Positions 18,002 to 26,853 of a DNA stretch of 64,000 nucleotides are shown here, in pieces. The notes beneath the pieces are model-generated. The model saw nothing but the letters and a program-made list of their open reading frames with translations, ran no database searches and was not told the origin of the DNA. Every line of letters starts with the position of its first letter. Position 1 is the first letter of the stretch. A program made the translations under genes and the position numbers. Source of the stretch: Faecalispora anaeroviscerum (lineage in GTDB: Bacteria; Bacillota; Clostridia; Oscillospirales; Acutalibacteraceae); the NCBI RefSeq assembly GCF_947568225.1, contig NZ_CANOOQ010000001.1, forward strand, positions 62,001 to 126,000, read 5' to 3'.

Positions 18002-18825
18002 CACTGCACCTCGCTTTCCGCGGGTGTTTCGGATGCAGTGCTTTCCTCCGATTCCTGAGACTTGGGTTCAGATGAGCTGTCCTGTGGCACCTCCACAGGA
18101 TACAGAGCGGCAATGACTTTGTCCTGCGCCTCTGTAAACTTTGCGGTGTTGGCAGGCGTGCCACGGTAAACGAGGGCGAGGTGGAGCTTGCCGTCAGCCT
18201 CCAGCTCCGCCAACACTTTGCTCTGTTCGGGAGATACCAGCAGGGTTACGGTGGAGGGCAGCTCACGCTCATCCTTCTCGGATTTGGCCTCACCGGTGTT
18301 GGCGTCATAGCCGGAGGAGGCAGTCACGCTGATGACCTCCACATATTTCAGCTCGGCGGGGATGACGGTGGAGCCCTGTTTTTTGTGGTCGGCGGCAATG
18401 ACCGACACTATATCGCCGCTCTGGAGCTTGCCGGACAGACCGTTTGCAAAGCTCTTGATGGTCACCGACATGGCCTGCTTGGTGCCGTCCAAATTGTAAA
18501 GATAGGCATTCTCCGCAGCGGGGGTGTCGGACAGCTTGGTGTTCAAGATATAATCACCGATGGAGAGGTCGGATTTGGCATACTTGCCGATGACCATTTC
18601 GCTCTGGCGGATGACGTTGTCGGGCAGACCGAAGCCACCTACCTCCACGGTCTGGACCGTATCCTTTGTGATCTCATCGCCTGCTTTGATTTCCTTAACC
18701 ACGCGGACGATCTCGGTTTTCTGGCTGACGGACTTGTTGAACAGCGGCGTTACGCCGAAGCAGATAAGCAGGGACAAAAGGATGCAGATTACACCGACAA
18801 CAGTGCGATTCTTAAAAAGACTCAT
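18001..18825 (-). CDS. cpaB: CpaB/RcpC-like pilus assembly protein (SAF domain)
   Basis: 274 residues with one N-terminal membrane helix (VVGVICILLSLLICFGVTPLF) and a SAF domain (VKEIKAGDEITKDTVQTVEVGG..VIGKYAKSDLSIGDYI). The second half carries a RcpC-like beta domain (LQSGDIVSVIAA..LVSPEQSKVLAELEADGKLHLAL) and ends in a Ser/Glu-rich tail. In Gram-negatives CpaB links to the secretin; in a Gram-positive it probably guides the pilus through the wall. Confidence 0.85.
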   Translation of the reverse strand: MSLFKNRTVVGVICILLSLLICFGVTPLFNKSVSQKTEIVRVVKEIKAGDEITKDTVQTVEVGGFGLPDNVIRQSEMVIGKYAKSDLSIGDYILNTKLSDTPAAENAYLYNLDGTKQAMSVTIKSFANGLSGKLQSGDIVSVIAADHKKQGSTVIPAELKYVEVISVTASSGYDANTGEAKSEKDERELPSTVTLLVSPEQSKVLAELEADGKLHLALVYRGTPANTAKFTEAQDKVIAALYPVEVPQDSSSEPKSQESEESTASETPAESEVQ

Positions 18826-18853
18826 AGGATTTCCTCCTTTATTTCATTGTGAT

Positions 18854-18988
18854 TTAGAAGCTGACGGAGCTGTATTTGCGGTATTTCGCTGCTTTCACAG
18901 CCCCCGGAATAAGGGCGGCAGCCAGCGAAACGGCGGCGATACCGGCGATGAGAATGGTCTTTTTTCTGCTGATATGGATTCTTTTCAT
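18854..18988 (-). CDS. Small membrane peptide, 44 aa, within the Tad cluster
   Basis: MKRIHISRKKTILIAGIAAV.. has a basic N-terminus and one hydrophobic helix ending ALIPGAVKAAKYRKYSS. The ATG overlaps the stop of the prepilin peptidase gene (ATGA), with GGAGG upstream, so translation is coupled. No family recognised; its size and place suggest a small accessory membrane protein of the pilus. Confidence 0.65.
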   Translation of the reverse strand: MKRIHISRKKTILIAGIAAVSLAAALIPGAVKAAKYRKYSSVSF

Positions 18989-19437
18989 GAGATAACTCCT
19001 CCGATATTTAGAATGGTTATGGCAAGAAAGCCGAGGGACAAAAACGGCGCCATCGGCAGGGATGCCTGCGCCGCTTTCTGAGGCTCCAGTTTGCGGAGCC
19101 TTCTGATGGCTTGGGCCCAGAAATAAAAAAAGAGGGATGCCATCAGACCGAGTGTCAACCCGGCCGTGCATCCCCAAAATCCCAAAACAATGCCCGCGGT
19201 GGCAGTGAGCTTGATATCCCCGCCGCCAATGCTGTCCGGTTTGTATAGGGCGGCAATGAGTAGCGGCAGCGCCGCAAGCACTCCCAAGAAATTGGCGGGG
19301 CTGAAATCAATCAGCCCCGCCAGTGCAATCAGGAGGCAGATGCTGTCCGGGATGATCCGTTTGCGGAGGTCCCACACAGAAGCCGCCAGAAGCAGAGAAG
19401 AAAAAAGCGCCGCCTGTGCGATGCCATTAGCCTCCAT
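18985..19437 (-). CDS. tadV: Prepilin peptidase (TadV/CpaA, A24 family)
   Basis: 150 residues, four to five hydrophobic helices. The two catalytic Asp motifs are visible: WDLRKRIIPD near residue 22 and GGGDIKL near residue 72. It lacks the N-methylase domain, as usual for TadV. It would cut the Flp-like and TadE-like prepilins of this cluster. The start overlaps the upstream pilin gene by 11 bases. Confidence 0.9.
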   Translation of the reverse strand: MEANGIAQAALFSSLLLAASVWDLRKRIIPDSICLLIALAGLIDFSPANFLGVLAALPLLIAALYKPDSIGGGDIKLTATAGIVLGFWGCTAGLTLGLMASLFFYFWAQAIRRLRKLEPQKAAQASLPMAPFLSLGFLAITILNIGGVIS

Positions 19438-19657
19438 AGTTGAACATTTCCTTGATTCTCTGTGTCAAGGTCGGCAGTACCGTTTCCCCAAACAGGGCAT
19501 AAAGCCCTGCCAGAAGCAGAGCGCCGATGACAACCGCCAGCAGGATTTTAATGGCCGTATCAATGTAGCCCTCCCCGCGGTTTCCGGAAAGGGTGTTTCG
19601 GGTTCTGACTACGGCTGTGGCAGACTTGTTCTTCAGCTTGCAAATGAGAGATTTCAT
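19427..19657 (-). CDS. Flp-like pilin candidate 1 (GEGYID family, DUF6133-like)
   Basis: 76 residues: basic leader of about 30 residues, then RGEGYIDTAIKILLAVVIGA and a hydrophobic helix, ending LTQRIKEMFNYGG. From GEGYID onward it is almost identical to the protein at 24018, so the pair are recent duplicates flanking the SLH gene. Size, leader, single helix and proximity to the prepilin peptidase mark it as the likely pilus subunit, although the classic Flp Glu-Tyr pair is not present. Confidence 0.75.
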   Translation of the reverse strand: MKSLICKLKNKSATAVVRTRNTLSGNRGEGYIDTAIKILLAVVIGALLLAGLYALFGETVLPTLTQRIKEMFNYGG

Positions 19658-19669
19658 AGATTTTCCTCC

Positions 19670-22600
19670 TTACTCGAAATGATAGGTTACGGAATACGTG
19701 ATGTTGCTCTTGTTATACATGCAGTCGTGATTGGTGTAATAATAGAATTCCAGCCTTGTGTATACGCCTGCGCCAAGGCTGCGAGTGAAAGTGATGCCGT
19801 TGGTGGTGGTACCGTAGTCAAGCTGATCCCACTGGCTGGTCAGCCTGTTGTATCCACGCACTCTGCCGAAGTCCGAGCCGCTGTGACCACTTACAGGAGG
19901 CACCGTAAAGGTATATTCTGTGATGGTGGCGCCTTCGAGCCCGTTTTCCATGATAACGGAGTCAGGCCCTGTTAAGACCATCCCACCACCGCCGTTTGAG
20001 TCCGCCACAAAGAAAACGATGGCAGCCCAAGGCGATTCAGCGCCTGCGGAGTCCACCGCTTTGACGCGGACCACGTTCTTTCCACGGGGATAGGTCTGTG
20101 TTTCAGCATTTCGGCCCTCCCAGACAAGGGTGACAGCATCGCCATCGGGGTCAGAGCTGGTTGCCTTAATGGTGACCGGCGTTCCCGGCGCTACGCTGTT
20201 GCCGTTTGGAGTTCGGCTGATGACCGGCGCAGTCGGTGCAGAGTTTACGATGCTGAATGTTTTGGACACCCACTCCGAATACAGCCCGGTAGCATCTTTG
20301 GCACGAACACGGATGGTGTGCGTGCCAACGGCATAGTAGTTGTCAGCCGCCTTGTTGTCCCACTCCAGAGTGGTGGCATCGCCGTCCGAGTCAGCGGCTG
20401 TTGCGCTGATATTGACAAGGAATTTGCCGTTATTCGCTGTTCGAGTGGGGGTTGCGGTCAGAGTTACAGTCGGTGCGGAGCTGGTGATGGTGAAAGTCTT
20501 TGATGCCCAAGGAGAATATGCTCCGGCAATATCTTTGGCACGGACGCGGATGGTGTGCGTGCCTGCGGCATAGTAGTTGTCAGCCGCCTTGTTGTCCCAT
20601 TCCAGCGTGGTTGCATCGCCGTCCGCATCGGCGGCTGTCGCACTGATATTGACAAGGAACTTGCCGTCCTTGACAATGCGGGTTGGCTCGGCTGTCAGGG
20701 TAACAGTGGGGGCGGCATTGGTCACGGTGAAAGTTTTCTCGGTCCAGGTAGAGTAAGCCCCGGCAATATCCTTCGCCCTGACACGGATGGTGTGGGTACC
20801 CGGCGCATAGTAGCCGTCAGCCGCAGTGTCCGCATACTCCAAGGTCACCGCATCTCCATCGGGATCTGTGGCATTGGCGGTGATGTTGACGAGAAACTTT
20901 CCATCCTTGGCTGTACGGGTTGGAACGGCCTCTACCACAGGAGCATTCGGCGCCGTATTGGTTACCGTAATACTCTCCGCATGTGAGATTACACGTCCTG
21001 CGCTGTCGGTGATGGAAGCGGTCAGGGTAAAAGTGCCGATGTCACGGATGGCAATTCTACCGCCGTCATTGCCCAGGGTACCCTGATACTGTGCGGTATT
21101 GCCATCCTTTTGCAGTGTCCAGACCACAGCATAGCTGCCGATATGCCGAACATCCCTTGCGGCAACCTCAAACTCCGTACTGTAGTGAACAGTCTGCGGC
21201 ATGGTGAAAGCATACTGCACCACCGGCAGGATGCGGATGTTTTCGCTGTGGGAATAACTGCGTTTCAGATAGTCGGTCATGGCTGCGGTAAGAACATACT
21301 CGCCGCCGCCCTTAAAGGTAATCTTGCCGCCCTGGGGGGTGAGGCTGCCGTCAAACGCCTCGGAGAGCGGAATGCTCTTGCCGTCCTTGCTGACGGACCA
21401 CTCCACAGGCAGAACATTATTATTGCCATGAGTTCTGAGGTCAATGGCGGTATCAGTGTAGGCAAAGGCAGGAAGTTCAAAGCCGATAGTCAGTACGGGA
21501 AGCACCTCGCACCTGTCCTTGCTTTCGTACAGAAAGACACGGCCGGTATCATCGGTGATTCTCGCTACCAGCTCATAGATGCCCGCTCTTTTGAAGCGGA
21601 TGGTACCTCCGTCATTCGAGAGCTTTCCGTCCACATAAGTCGACCAATCTTGGAAACCGAATGTGTTATCCACCAGCCACTCAACGGCGAGACCGTCCAG
21701 ATGGTTGGCTTCGGTTTTGACCACGATATCGGTGTCGGTATGGGCGTGTTTTGGCAGGCCGTAGGTAAGGTTGGGCACGGGATAAACCTTGAAGCCCTGC
21801 TCATAGCGGTAGCTCCTGCCGCCATCATCGGTGAACTCCGCTTTCAGGATATAGCTGCCTTTGGAGCGGAACTTCAGCTCACCGCCGTTGTTGCCCAGCG
21901 TACCCTCCGCCGCATTGGTGAGGGATACCTCCTTGCCGTCATGCAGCAGGGACCATTTGGCGGTATGGCTGCCGATCTCTCCGAACACCGCTTCCACCAC
22001 AACCGCTTTGTCGGTATGGAAGACTTCGGGCAAGTAGAATCCCGCCGAGCCCACCGGGTAGACCGTGATGCCTGCGCTACCGGCAAACACTCTGCCGGTA
22101 GCATCGGTAACGGAAGCGGTCAGCGCATAGACACCTTTTTCCTTGAATCGGATGCTGCCATGGTCGGGATCTCCTTCAATCCATGTGTCGATGTCAGCGG
22201 ATTCTCCGTTGCGGGTCAGGGTGTAGGTTAGCGTGAGCCCATCCGTTTCTTTTGTTTCTGTTTTTAGCTGGGCGGTTTTATCGGTATGGGTAACTGCCGG
22301 CAGGGTGAGATTCACCTCCGCCACAGGGTAGACGGTAATGCTGCTCTGTGCGGTGACAACCTTGCCCAGCTCGTCTGTGATGGAGGCCGTGAGCGTATAG
22401 CTGCCCTTATCCTTGAACAGCACCGTGCCGCCAGCAGCGGTCAGCTCTCCGGTGACGGCTTTCTCCATATCGGCGGCGGTTCCATCTTTTTGGAGGGACC
22501 ACAGCACCGAATTGGAACCGAGATTCTCCGTGGAAAGCTCCACCGGCACGCCGGTATCGGCATGGGCGGTTTCGGGCAGTGTGAATGCCGCTGTCACCAC

Positions 22601-23614
22601 CGGATAGATGCTGACCGTCTGCTCATGGGTCACCGTGGCGCCCCGGCTGTTTTTTGCCGTGGCAATGAGGGTGATGCTACCGGTATGCGTGAATTTCACC
22701 TTGCCGCCTGCAGCGGTCAGTTCGCCCTCTGTCAGCCCGGGAAGCTCGGCGGGCAGTCCGTTTTTAAGAATTGTCCATGTCACACCGCTCACATAGCGAC
22801 TTTCCGGCTTAATCTCAATTTCATCGGCGGTGTAGGCGGTTTTGGGCAATGTGAAGCTGAACTGCGGAGCGGGAACATAAGAGGAACCACCACCGCCAGA
22901 ACCGCCGCCACCGGAAGGCTTATCCTCCGGCTTGGGTGTTACGGGCGGCTTCGGAGGTTCTTCTTTTTTGATCTGTTCCTTTGCTTTCTCCGTATCCACC
23001 AGCATTTCAAAGGCTTCCGCACGGGTGGCTTTGCCTTCCGGCTTTACTGTACCGTCCGGGTAACCAGTCACAATGCCGTACTTTTTGCCTGTACAGATAC
23101 AGGCTTTATCCCCATCAGCGAGTCCATCGTCATCGGAAAACCCGGTGACACAGGGGCAGGATACATCATGGTCGCCCTTGCCGATAGCCCTCACCAGCAT
23201 TCGGATCATCTCCATGCGGGTGATTGGATCATTCGGCAGGAACTTCGTCCCGAAATCGTCCTTTTGGATAATTCCTGCAATGATGAGCGACTCTACATAC
23301 TGCTCCGACCAGTGTCCGGCAATGTCAGTAAAGCGAATGGTGACTTCACTTTCATCCGGTTCCGGCAGTTCCATAGTCCTGGCAATCAGGGCGGCAAACT
23401 CGCCTCTTGTAATGATTGCGTCGGGATGTGCGAGACCATCGGGATAGCCGCTGATGACGCCCTTATCCGTGAGGATTTGGATGGCTTCCTCCGCCCAATG
23501 GCCTTTGGCATCCTCAAAATATCGGTTTACCGCATAGGCGCTGCCCGCAAGCAGGGCAACAACCATGCAGACCACGAGGAGGATGCTGAGAGGTCTTTTC
23601 ATTTTCTCCTTCAT
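19670..23614 (-). CDS. SLH-domain surface protein with Ig-like and PKD-like repeats
   Basis: 1314 residues. A signal peptide is followed by three SLH domains at about 33-210 (first and second with GHWAEEAI and GHWSEQYV; the third carries CPC and CIC cysteine pairs). Then comes a Pro/Gly linker with GGGGSGGGG near 235, seven Ig-like repeats of about 90 residues (each starting F-LP-..HTD and carrying GG..F...G.Y.L.A), four PKD/fibronectin-like repeats of about 80 residues from about 888 (VRAKDIAGAYS), and a C-terminal domain. SLH domains bind pyruvylated wall polymer, so it is a wall-bound stalk. Enclosed by two pilin genes in the Tad cluster, it may be an adhesin for mating contact (inference). 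Confidence 0.88.
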   Translation of the reverse strand: MKEKMKRPLSILLVVCMVVALLAGSAYAVNRYFEDAKGHWAEEAIQILTDKGVISGYPDGLAHPDAIITRGEFAALIARTMELPEPDESEVTIRFTDIAGHWSEQYVESLIIAGIIQKDDFGTKFLPNDPITRMEMIRMLVRAIGKGDHDVSCPCVTGFSDDDGLADGDKACICTGKKYGIVTGYPDGTVKPEGKATRAEAFEMLVDTEKAKEQIKKEEPPKPPVTPKPEDKPSGGGGSGGGGSSYVPAPQFSFTLPKTAYTADEIEIKPESRYVSGVTWTILKNGLPAELPGLTEGELTAAGGKVKFTHTGSITLIATAKNSRGATVTHEQTVSIYPVVTAAFTLPETAHADTGVPVELSTENLGSNSVLWSLQKDGTAADMEKAVTGELTAAGGTVLFKDKGSYTLTASITDELGKVVTAQSSITVYPVAEVNLTLPAVTHTDKTAQLKTETKETDGLTLTYTLTRNGESADIDTWIEGDPDHGSIRFKEKGVYALTASVTDATGRVFAGSAGITVYPVGSAGFYLPEVFHTDKAVVVEAVFGEIGSHTAKWSLLHDGKEVSLTNAAEGTLGNNGGELKFRSKGSYILKAEFTDDGGRSYRYEQGFKVYPVPNLTYGLPKHAHTDTDIVVKTEANHLDGLAVEWLVDNTFGFQDWSTYVDGKLSNDGGTIRFKRAGIYELVARITDDTGRVFLYESKDRCEVLPVLTIGFELPAFAYTDTAIDLRTHGNNNVLPVEWSVSKDGKSIPLSEAFDGSLTPQGGKITFKGGGEYVLTAAMTDYLKRSYSHSENIRILPVVQYAFTMPQTVHYSTEFEVAARDVRHIGSYAVVWTLQKDGNTAQYQGTLGNDGGRIAIRDIGTFTLTASITDSAGRVISHAESITVTNTAPNAPVVEAVPTRTAKDGKFLVNITANATDPDGDAVTLEYADTAADGYYAPGTHTIRVRAKDIAGAYSTWTEKTFTVTNAAPTVTLTAEPTRIVKDGKFLVNISATAADADGDATTLEWDNKAADNYYAAGTHTIRVRAKDIAGAYSPWASKTFTITSSAPTVTLTATPTRTANNGKFLVNISATAADSDGDATTLEWDNKAADNYYAVGTHTIRVRAKDATGLYSEWVSKTFSIVNSAPTAPVISRTPNGNSVAPGTPVTIKATSSDPDGDAVTLVWEGRNAETQTYPRGKNVVRVKAVDSAGAESPWAAIVFFVADSNGGGGMVLTGPDSVIMENGLEGATITEYTFTVPPVSGHSGSDFGRVRGYNRLTSQWDQLDYGTTTNGITFTRSLGAGVYTRLEFYYYTNHDCMYNKSNITYSVTYHFE

Positions 23615-23624
23615 CGTCTACCTC

Positions 23625-23984
23625 CTACATCCCACCCATGACAGGCTGGCTTTGCTCCTGCTGGGGTTCGGGAGATTCCTGTTTCTGTACGGCGGTCTGC
23701 CCTTGGGTGAGCGCCTGCTGGTAGGCACCGATGACCGCCTTGTCAAATTCTGCTTTGGCTTCTTTGGTGCAAGGGAAGCAGATATCCTTGTACTCACCGT
23801 TTCCGGCTTTATAGCTGGGCATGGAGACAAACAGCCCCTTGGAGCCGTCCATGATCTTGATGCCCCGCACGGCAAAATCACTGTAGATGTTAACCGAGGC
23901 GGTGGCCTTGCAGCTTCCCTCCGGGCGGATGGAATGGATTTTCACATCGTACTTGGGGACAGCCGGTGTTGTATTCTTAGGCAT
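23625..23984 (-). CDS. spoVG: SpoVG-family protein
   Basis: 119 residues. The core (RPEGSCKATASVNIYSDFAV, GIKIMDGSKGLFVSMPSYK, YKDICFPCTKEAK) is a clear SpoVG domain, a small nucleic-acid-binding regulator. The last 25 residues are Gln/Pro/Glu rich and end MGGM. Mobile-element SpoVG proteins are common in clostridial ICEs; their target is not known. Confidence 0.88.
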   Translation of the reverse strand: MPKNTTPAVPKYDVKIHSIRPEGSCKATASVNIYSDFAVRGIKIMDGSKGLFVSMPSYKAGNGEYKDICFPCTKEAKAEFDKAVIGAYQQALTQGQTAVQKQESPEPQQEQSQPVMGGM

Positions 23985-24007
23985 GGTTTTTCCTCCTTCT
24001 TAAAATT

Positions 24008-24026
24008 GCCGGTACTCTTAACCGGC
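24008..24026 (-). terminator. Small hairpin over the end of pilin gene 2
   Basis: GCCGGT (24008-24013) pairs with ACCGGC (24021-24026), overlapping the stop codon; AATTTTAAG follows on the minus strand. A weak terminator or mRNA-end structure that could raise pilin transcript levels over downstream genes. Confidence 0.35.
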
Positions 24027-24281
24027 GTAGTTGAACATCTCCTTGATACGCTGAGTCAGAGTCGGCAGCACGGTTTCGCCAAACAGTGCGTAGAGCCCTG
24101 CAAGGAGCAGGGCGCCAATGACAACGGCCAGCAGGATTTTAATGGCCGTGTCGATGTAGCCCTCCCCGGCACTCTCTGAGAGAATGCGCCTGCCGCGGAA
24201 TGCAAGTCTGGCGGCGGTGTCCTTTGCCGCCGTCAGCTTATGAGAAACCGCAGCCTTTACTTTTTTGATAACATAAATCAT
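24018..24281 (-). CDS. Flp-like pilin candidate 2 (GEGYID family, DUF6133-like)
   Basis: 87 residues from ATG 24281 (GGAGG upstream). A long basic leader of about 45 residues precedes AGEGYIDTAIKILLAVVIGA and the hydrophobic helix. Its last 45 residues match pilin candidate 1 except at the penultimate residue, while the leaders differ. Probably the second major or minor pilin of the Tad cluster. Confidence 0.72.
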   Translation of the reverse strand: MIYVIKKVKAAVSHKLTAAKDTAARLAFRGRRILSESAGEGYIDTAIKILLAVVIGALLLAGLYALFGETVLPTLTQRIKEMFNYAG

Positions 24282-24311
24282 ATGGTTTTCCTCCGTTCTA
24301 TTGATGGCGGG

Positions 24312-24338
24312 CATAAGAAAAGACAGCCCAAGGCTGCC
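24312..24338 (-). terminator. Rho-independent terminator after the YodL-like gene
   Basis: GACAGCC (24322-24328) pairs with GGCTGCC (24332-24338) with one G-T pair; TTTTCTT follows on the minus strand. Confidence 0.6.
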
Positions 24339-24892
24339 TACATACTCATGTCCATGGTTTGGATGGGTTCGGGTGATTCAAATTCGATCTGCCGGAATAC
24401 CTTACGGTCCGCATAGTAGAACTCGCTTCCGGCAGCGTTGTATAGCTCAATGATGTCTGACATGGAGAGTGGATTCCCTAAAAAGCCGGGAGGCTGCCGT
24501 ATGCTGTACCGCTCGTAGATAGTTTCTGGATCATTGGTATCAAGCTGGCCGTCATAGGCGATACGGTAATTTCCGGGAGACGGTTCTCCGAACTTCCGCA
24601 CCATTTCCTCATAGGAAATAAATTTCATGTGGATATCCACGTCGGGCTTGAGCTGCCAGATGCGAACATTTTTCAGCGGAGCAGCAGTTTCGATACCACC
24701 CAGCCGTTCCCCGGCAAGAAGCCGCTCCATCACGCCATCCGTCCACTGCGGTGTTAGGGAACGGCTTTTCAGCCAAGCAGACAGCTCATTGCTCTGAAAG
24801 ATGTTGTCCACAACTGCATTTTCTTTTTCTGTATAACCGGCCGGGTTTCCGTAATAAGAAATGAGGCCGTTTTTCAGGGAAATCCCCGGCAT
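24338..24892 (-). CDS. YodL-domain protein
   Basis: 184 residues from ATG 24892 (GGGAGGTG upstream). The segment YERYSIRQPPGFLGNPLSMS with DIIELYN and SEFYYADRKVF is the YodL-like domain seen in many clostridial mobile-element proteins. The C-terminus is Pro/Glu rich and ends QTMDMSM. Function unknown; soluble, cytoplasmic. Confidence 0.75.
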   Translation of the reverse strand: MPGISLKNGLISYYGNPAGYTEKENAVVDNIFQSNELSAWLKSRSLTPQWTDGVMERLLAGERLGGIETAAPLKNVRIWQLKPDVDIHMKFISYEEMVRKFGEPSPGNYRIAYDGQLDTNDPETIYERYSIRQPPGFLGNPLSMSDIIELYNAAGSEFYYADRKVFRQIEFESPEPIQTMDMSM

Positions 24893-24933
24893 ATTCTCAC
24901 CTCCCAAGCGGTGTTTTGGAGAGCGAATACGGG

Positions 24934-25506
24934 TTATTTGCCATAGATGATGCTTTCCTGCATAATCAGTTCATCCAATGCCGCAAGGCAGATGCCGCTC
25001 TGCGCCAGCATTGAAAGAATGCAGGGAGGCACATCGTTGATGTCCTGCTGGATGTCCGCCTCCACCACCGTGATTTCACCGCTGTCCCCATCGGTATAGG
25101 CTTCCAGCTTGGCACCCTCGGGAATACCCGCTTCCTCCAGCAGATAGTCGGGAATATGGATGCTCTGGCTCTCGTCCAGCAGATCATGGCAGAGGGAGCA
25201 GTTAGCCACCCACTCGGCGGGGTTGTTGCCACAGCCGCATTCCGTACCAGCTTCAGGATTTTCATCGCCGCAGTTATTGCAGAGGCCGCAGGCTTTGGCG
25301 AGATGGATCGTCATATCGCTTGCCAGTTCACTGAGTGCGGTGATAACACGGATAAGCTCCAGCGCCGTCATCTTACCCTTGTGGATAACGCATACACCAT
25401 CGGCAGCCATCACTGCAAGGGTTTCGGCATCGGTAAACCCGCACCGCTGCTGAATAACAAGAGGGATTTGCAGGGTCTGCTCGGTTTTCTTCTGATGATT
25501 TTTCAT
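24934..25506 (-). CDS. AbrB/SpoVT-like protein with a Cys-rich centre
   Basis: 190 residues. Both ends look like AbrB-type swapped-hairpin domains (IPLVIQQRCGFTDAETLAV; IHIPDYLLEEAGIPEGAKLEAY), with a helical and Cys-rich middle (CGLCNNCG, CGCG, CSLCHDLL) that could bind zinc. Likely a DNA-binding regulator of the element. It lies between the Dam-type methylase and YodL genes. Confidence 0.65.
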   Translation of the reverse strand: MKNHQKKTEQTLQIPLVIQQRCGFTDAETLAVMAADGVCVIHKGKMTALELIRVITALSELASDMTIHLAKACGLCNNCGDENPEAGTECGCGNNPAEWVANCSLCHDLLDESQSIHIPDYLLEEAGIPEGAKLEAYTDGDSGEITVVEADIQQDINDVPPCILSMLAQSGICLAALDELIMQESIIYGK

Positions 25507-25569
25507 GGTCTGTTCCTCCTTAAAATGTTTGCCCCTTGATATGGGGCGAATTTTGTTTTCTGCTTCCGG

Positions 25570-26400
25570 TCAGAGTTCAATCCCTCCGTCATCAAATAAG
25601 TTGAGCTGTGAAGGAGCCTCCCTCGTCCGTTCTCGCATATCGTAGTTGGCAATGAGGATTTCAGGGAACTGCGCCCCATTGTCATACCTTTGCTTGATGT
25701 TGTTGATTCGGGTATAGGAGTCGATTTGAATGCCCGGTGTATCATATAGCTCCCGGATAAATTCGCAGTCATTGTAGGACAGCAGGAATTTGCCCTCAAT
25801 CCGCAGCAGTGCATCCCGCAGGCGGATATGGTCTTTTTCTGTAAAGCCATCCTCGCCTACGTTTTTGTAGTAGTTCTCTGTTTCAAAGTACGGCGGGTCA
25901 CAGTAGAAGAAACTAACGGGGCGGTCATACTGCCCAATCAGCTTCTCAAAGTCCTTGTTTTCAACGACCACTTTGGCAAGCCGCCTGTGGGCCTGCTCAA
26001 TCAGCGGAAAATTGGACCGAATATCATGTGGCTGGCTGCCGTAGCTCGTCAGCCCCGATGCGTAGCTGTAGCGGATGAGCTGATAAAACCAAGCGGCTTT
26101 CTGCACATCCGAGGCAGGGCTGTCACGGGCAAGGGTATTTTTGACATGGTCAAAATCTGCACGGGCATTGAGAACATAACGCAGTGCGTCCATGAGTTCC
26201 TCTGGCTTATCCCGCACACAGCGGTAAAGATTGACCAATAACCCATTAAAATCGTTGTACACCTCAAAGTCATTGCCGGGGAACTTATGAAAAAGAATCC
26301 AGCCGCCCCCGCCGAATACCTCGATGTATCTTTCATAGTAGAGGGGAAAAAGGGTGACGATCAGCTCACGCAGGGATTTCTTGCCACCGATCCAAGACAT
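25570..26400 (-). CDS. Dam-type DNA adenine N6-methyltransferase
   Basis: 276 residues. Motif I region (YIEVFGGGGWILF), catalytic motif DPPYFETE (about residue 178) and the LLSYNDCEFI strand are those of D12-class (Dam-like) enzymes that methylate adenine. The N-terminal SWIGGKKSL replaces the usual K.G.K motif. It overlaps nothing but follows the winged-helix-like gene by 8 bases. Likely protects the element from restriction or regulates it. A related but distinct enzyme lies in the prophage at 52198. Confidence 0.92.
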   Translation of the reverse strand: MSWIGGKKSLRELIVTLFPLYYERYIEVFGGGGWILFHKFPGNDFEVYNDFNGLLVNLYRCVRDKPEELMDALRYVLNARADFDHVKNTLARDSPASDVQKAAWFYQLIRYSYASGLTSYGSQPHDIRSNFPLIEQAHRRLAKVVVENKDFEKLIGQYDRPVSFFYCDPPYFETENYYKNVGEDGFTEKDHIRLRDALLRIEGKFLLSYNDCEFIRELYDTPGIQIDSYTRINNIKQRYDNGAQFPEILIANYDMRERTREAPSQLNLFDDGGIEL

Positions 26401-26408
26401 AAAGCTGT

Positions 26409-26741
26409 TCAGGAGTCATCACCTCCCTCCAGCGGCAGGCGTATCTGCGTATCGTCAAACGCCGTGAGGGAACGCTTGAGTCCGGTGATGGCGGCGCTGA
26501 TTCCGCTGATACGGCTTTTCATGTGCCGGATGGTCAGGCGCACTTCAGCCTCGGTCTTTGCGTAGAAATAGCCGCTTTGATCACTGGCAATGGGGATACC
26601 CTCACGGCGCAGGGCATTGACAAGGTCACGCAGTTCCTTACCTGAAACGTGGAATGCGTATTCCATCATTTTGCTTGTGACGGCATTTTCGGCGCCGTGA
26701 TGATAACGATGCAGATACTCCGCAAGCTGCTCCTTGAGCAT
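26409..26741 (-). CDS. Winged-helix-like DNA-binding protein, 110 aa
   Basis: MLKEQLAEYLHRYHHG.. with a HTH-like stretch SGKELRDLVNALRREGIPIASD and GYFYAKTEAEV, a winged-helix pattern seen in phage and ICE proteins of unknown role. GGAGGCA precedes the ATG at 26741. It is 8 bases from the Dam-type gene and probably cotranscribed with it. Confidence 0.6.
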   Translation of the reverse strand: MLKEQLAEYLHRYHHGAENAVTSKMMEYAFHVSGKELRDLVNALRREGIPIASDQSGYFYAKTEAEVRLTIRHMKSRISGISAAITGLKRSLTAFDDTQIRLPLEGGDDS

Positions 26742-26798
26742 CATTGCCTCCTTTCCGGTTGTTTCCCCGGAAAGGAAGTCAAGGCAAAAAGGGCATAA

Positions 26799-26838
26799 AA
26801 AAACAGGGCCGCCTCCTGTCGGGGAAACGGCCTTGTTT
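26799..26838 (-). terminator. Rho-independent terminator
   Basis: On the minus strand ACAAGGCCG pairs with CGGCCCTGT (one mismatch) and is followed by seven Ts. Together with the hairpin at 26854-26882 it forms a double terminator between the 95-residue protein gene and the Dam operon. Confidence 0.75.
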
Positions 26839-26853
26839 CTATATTGGGGGTCT

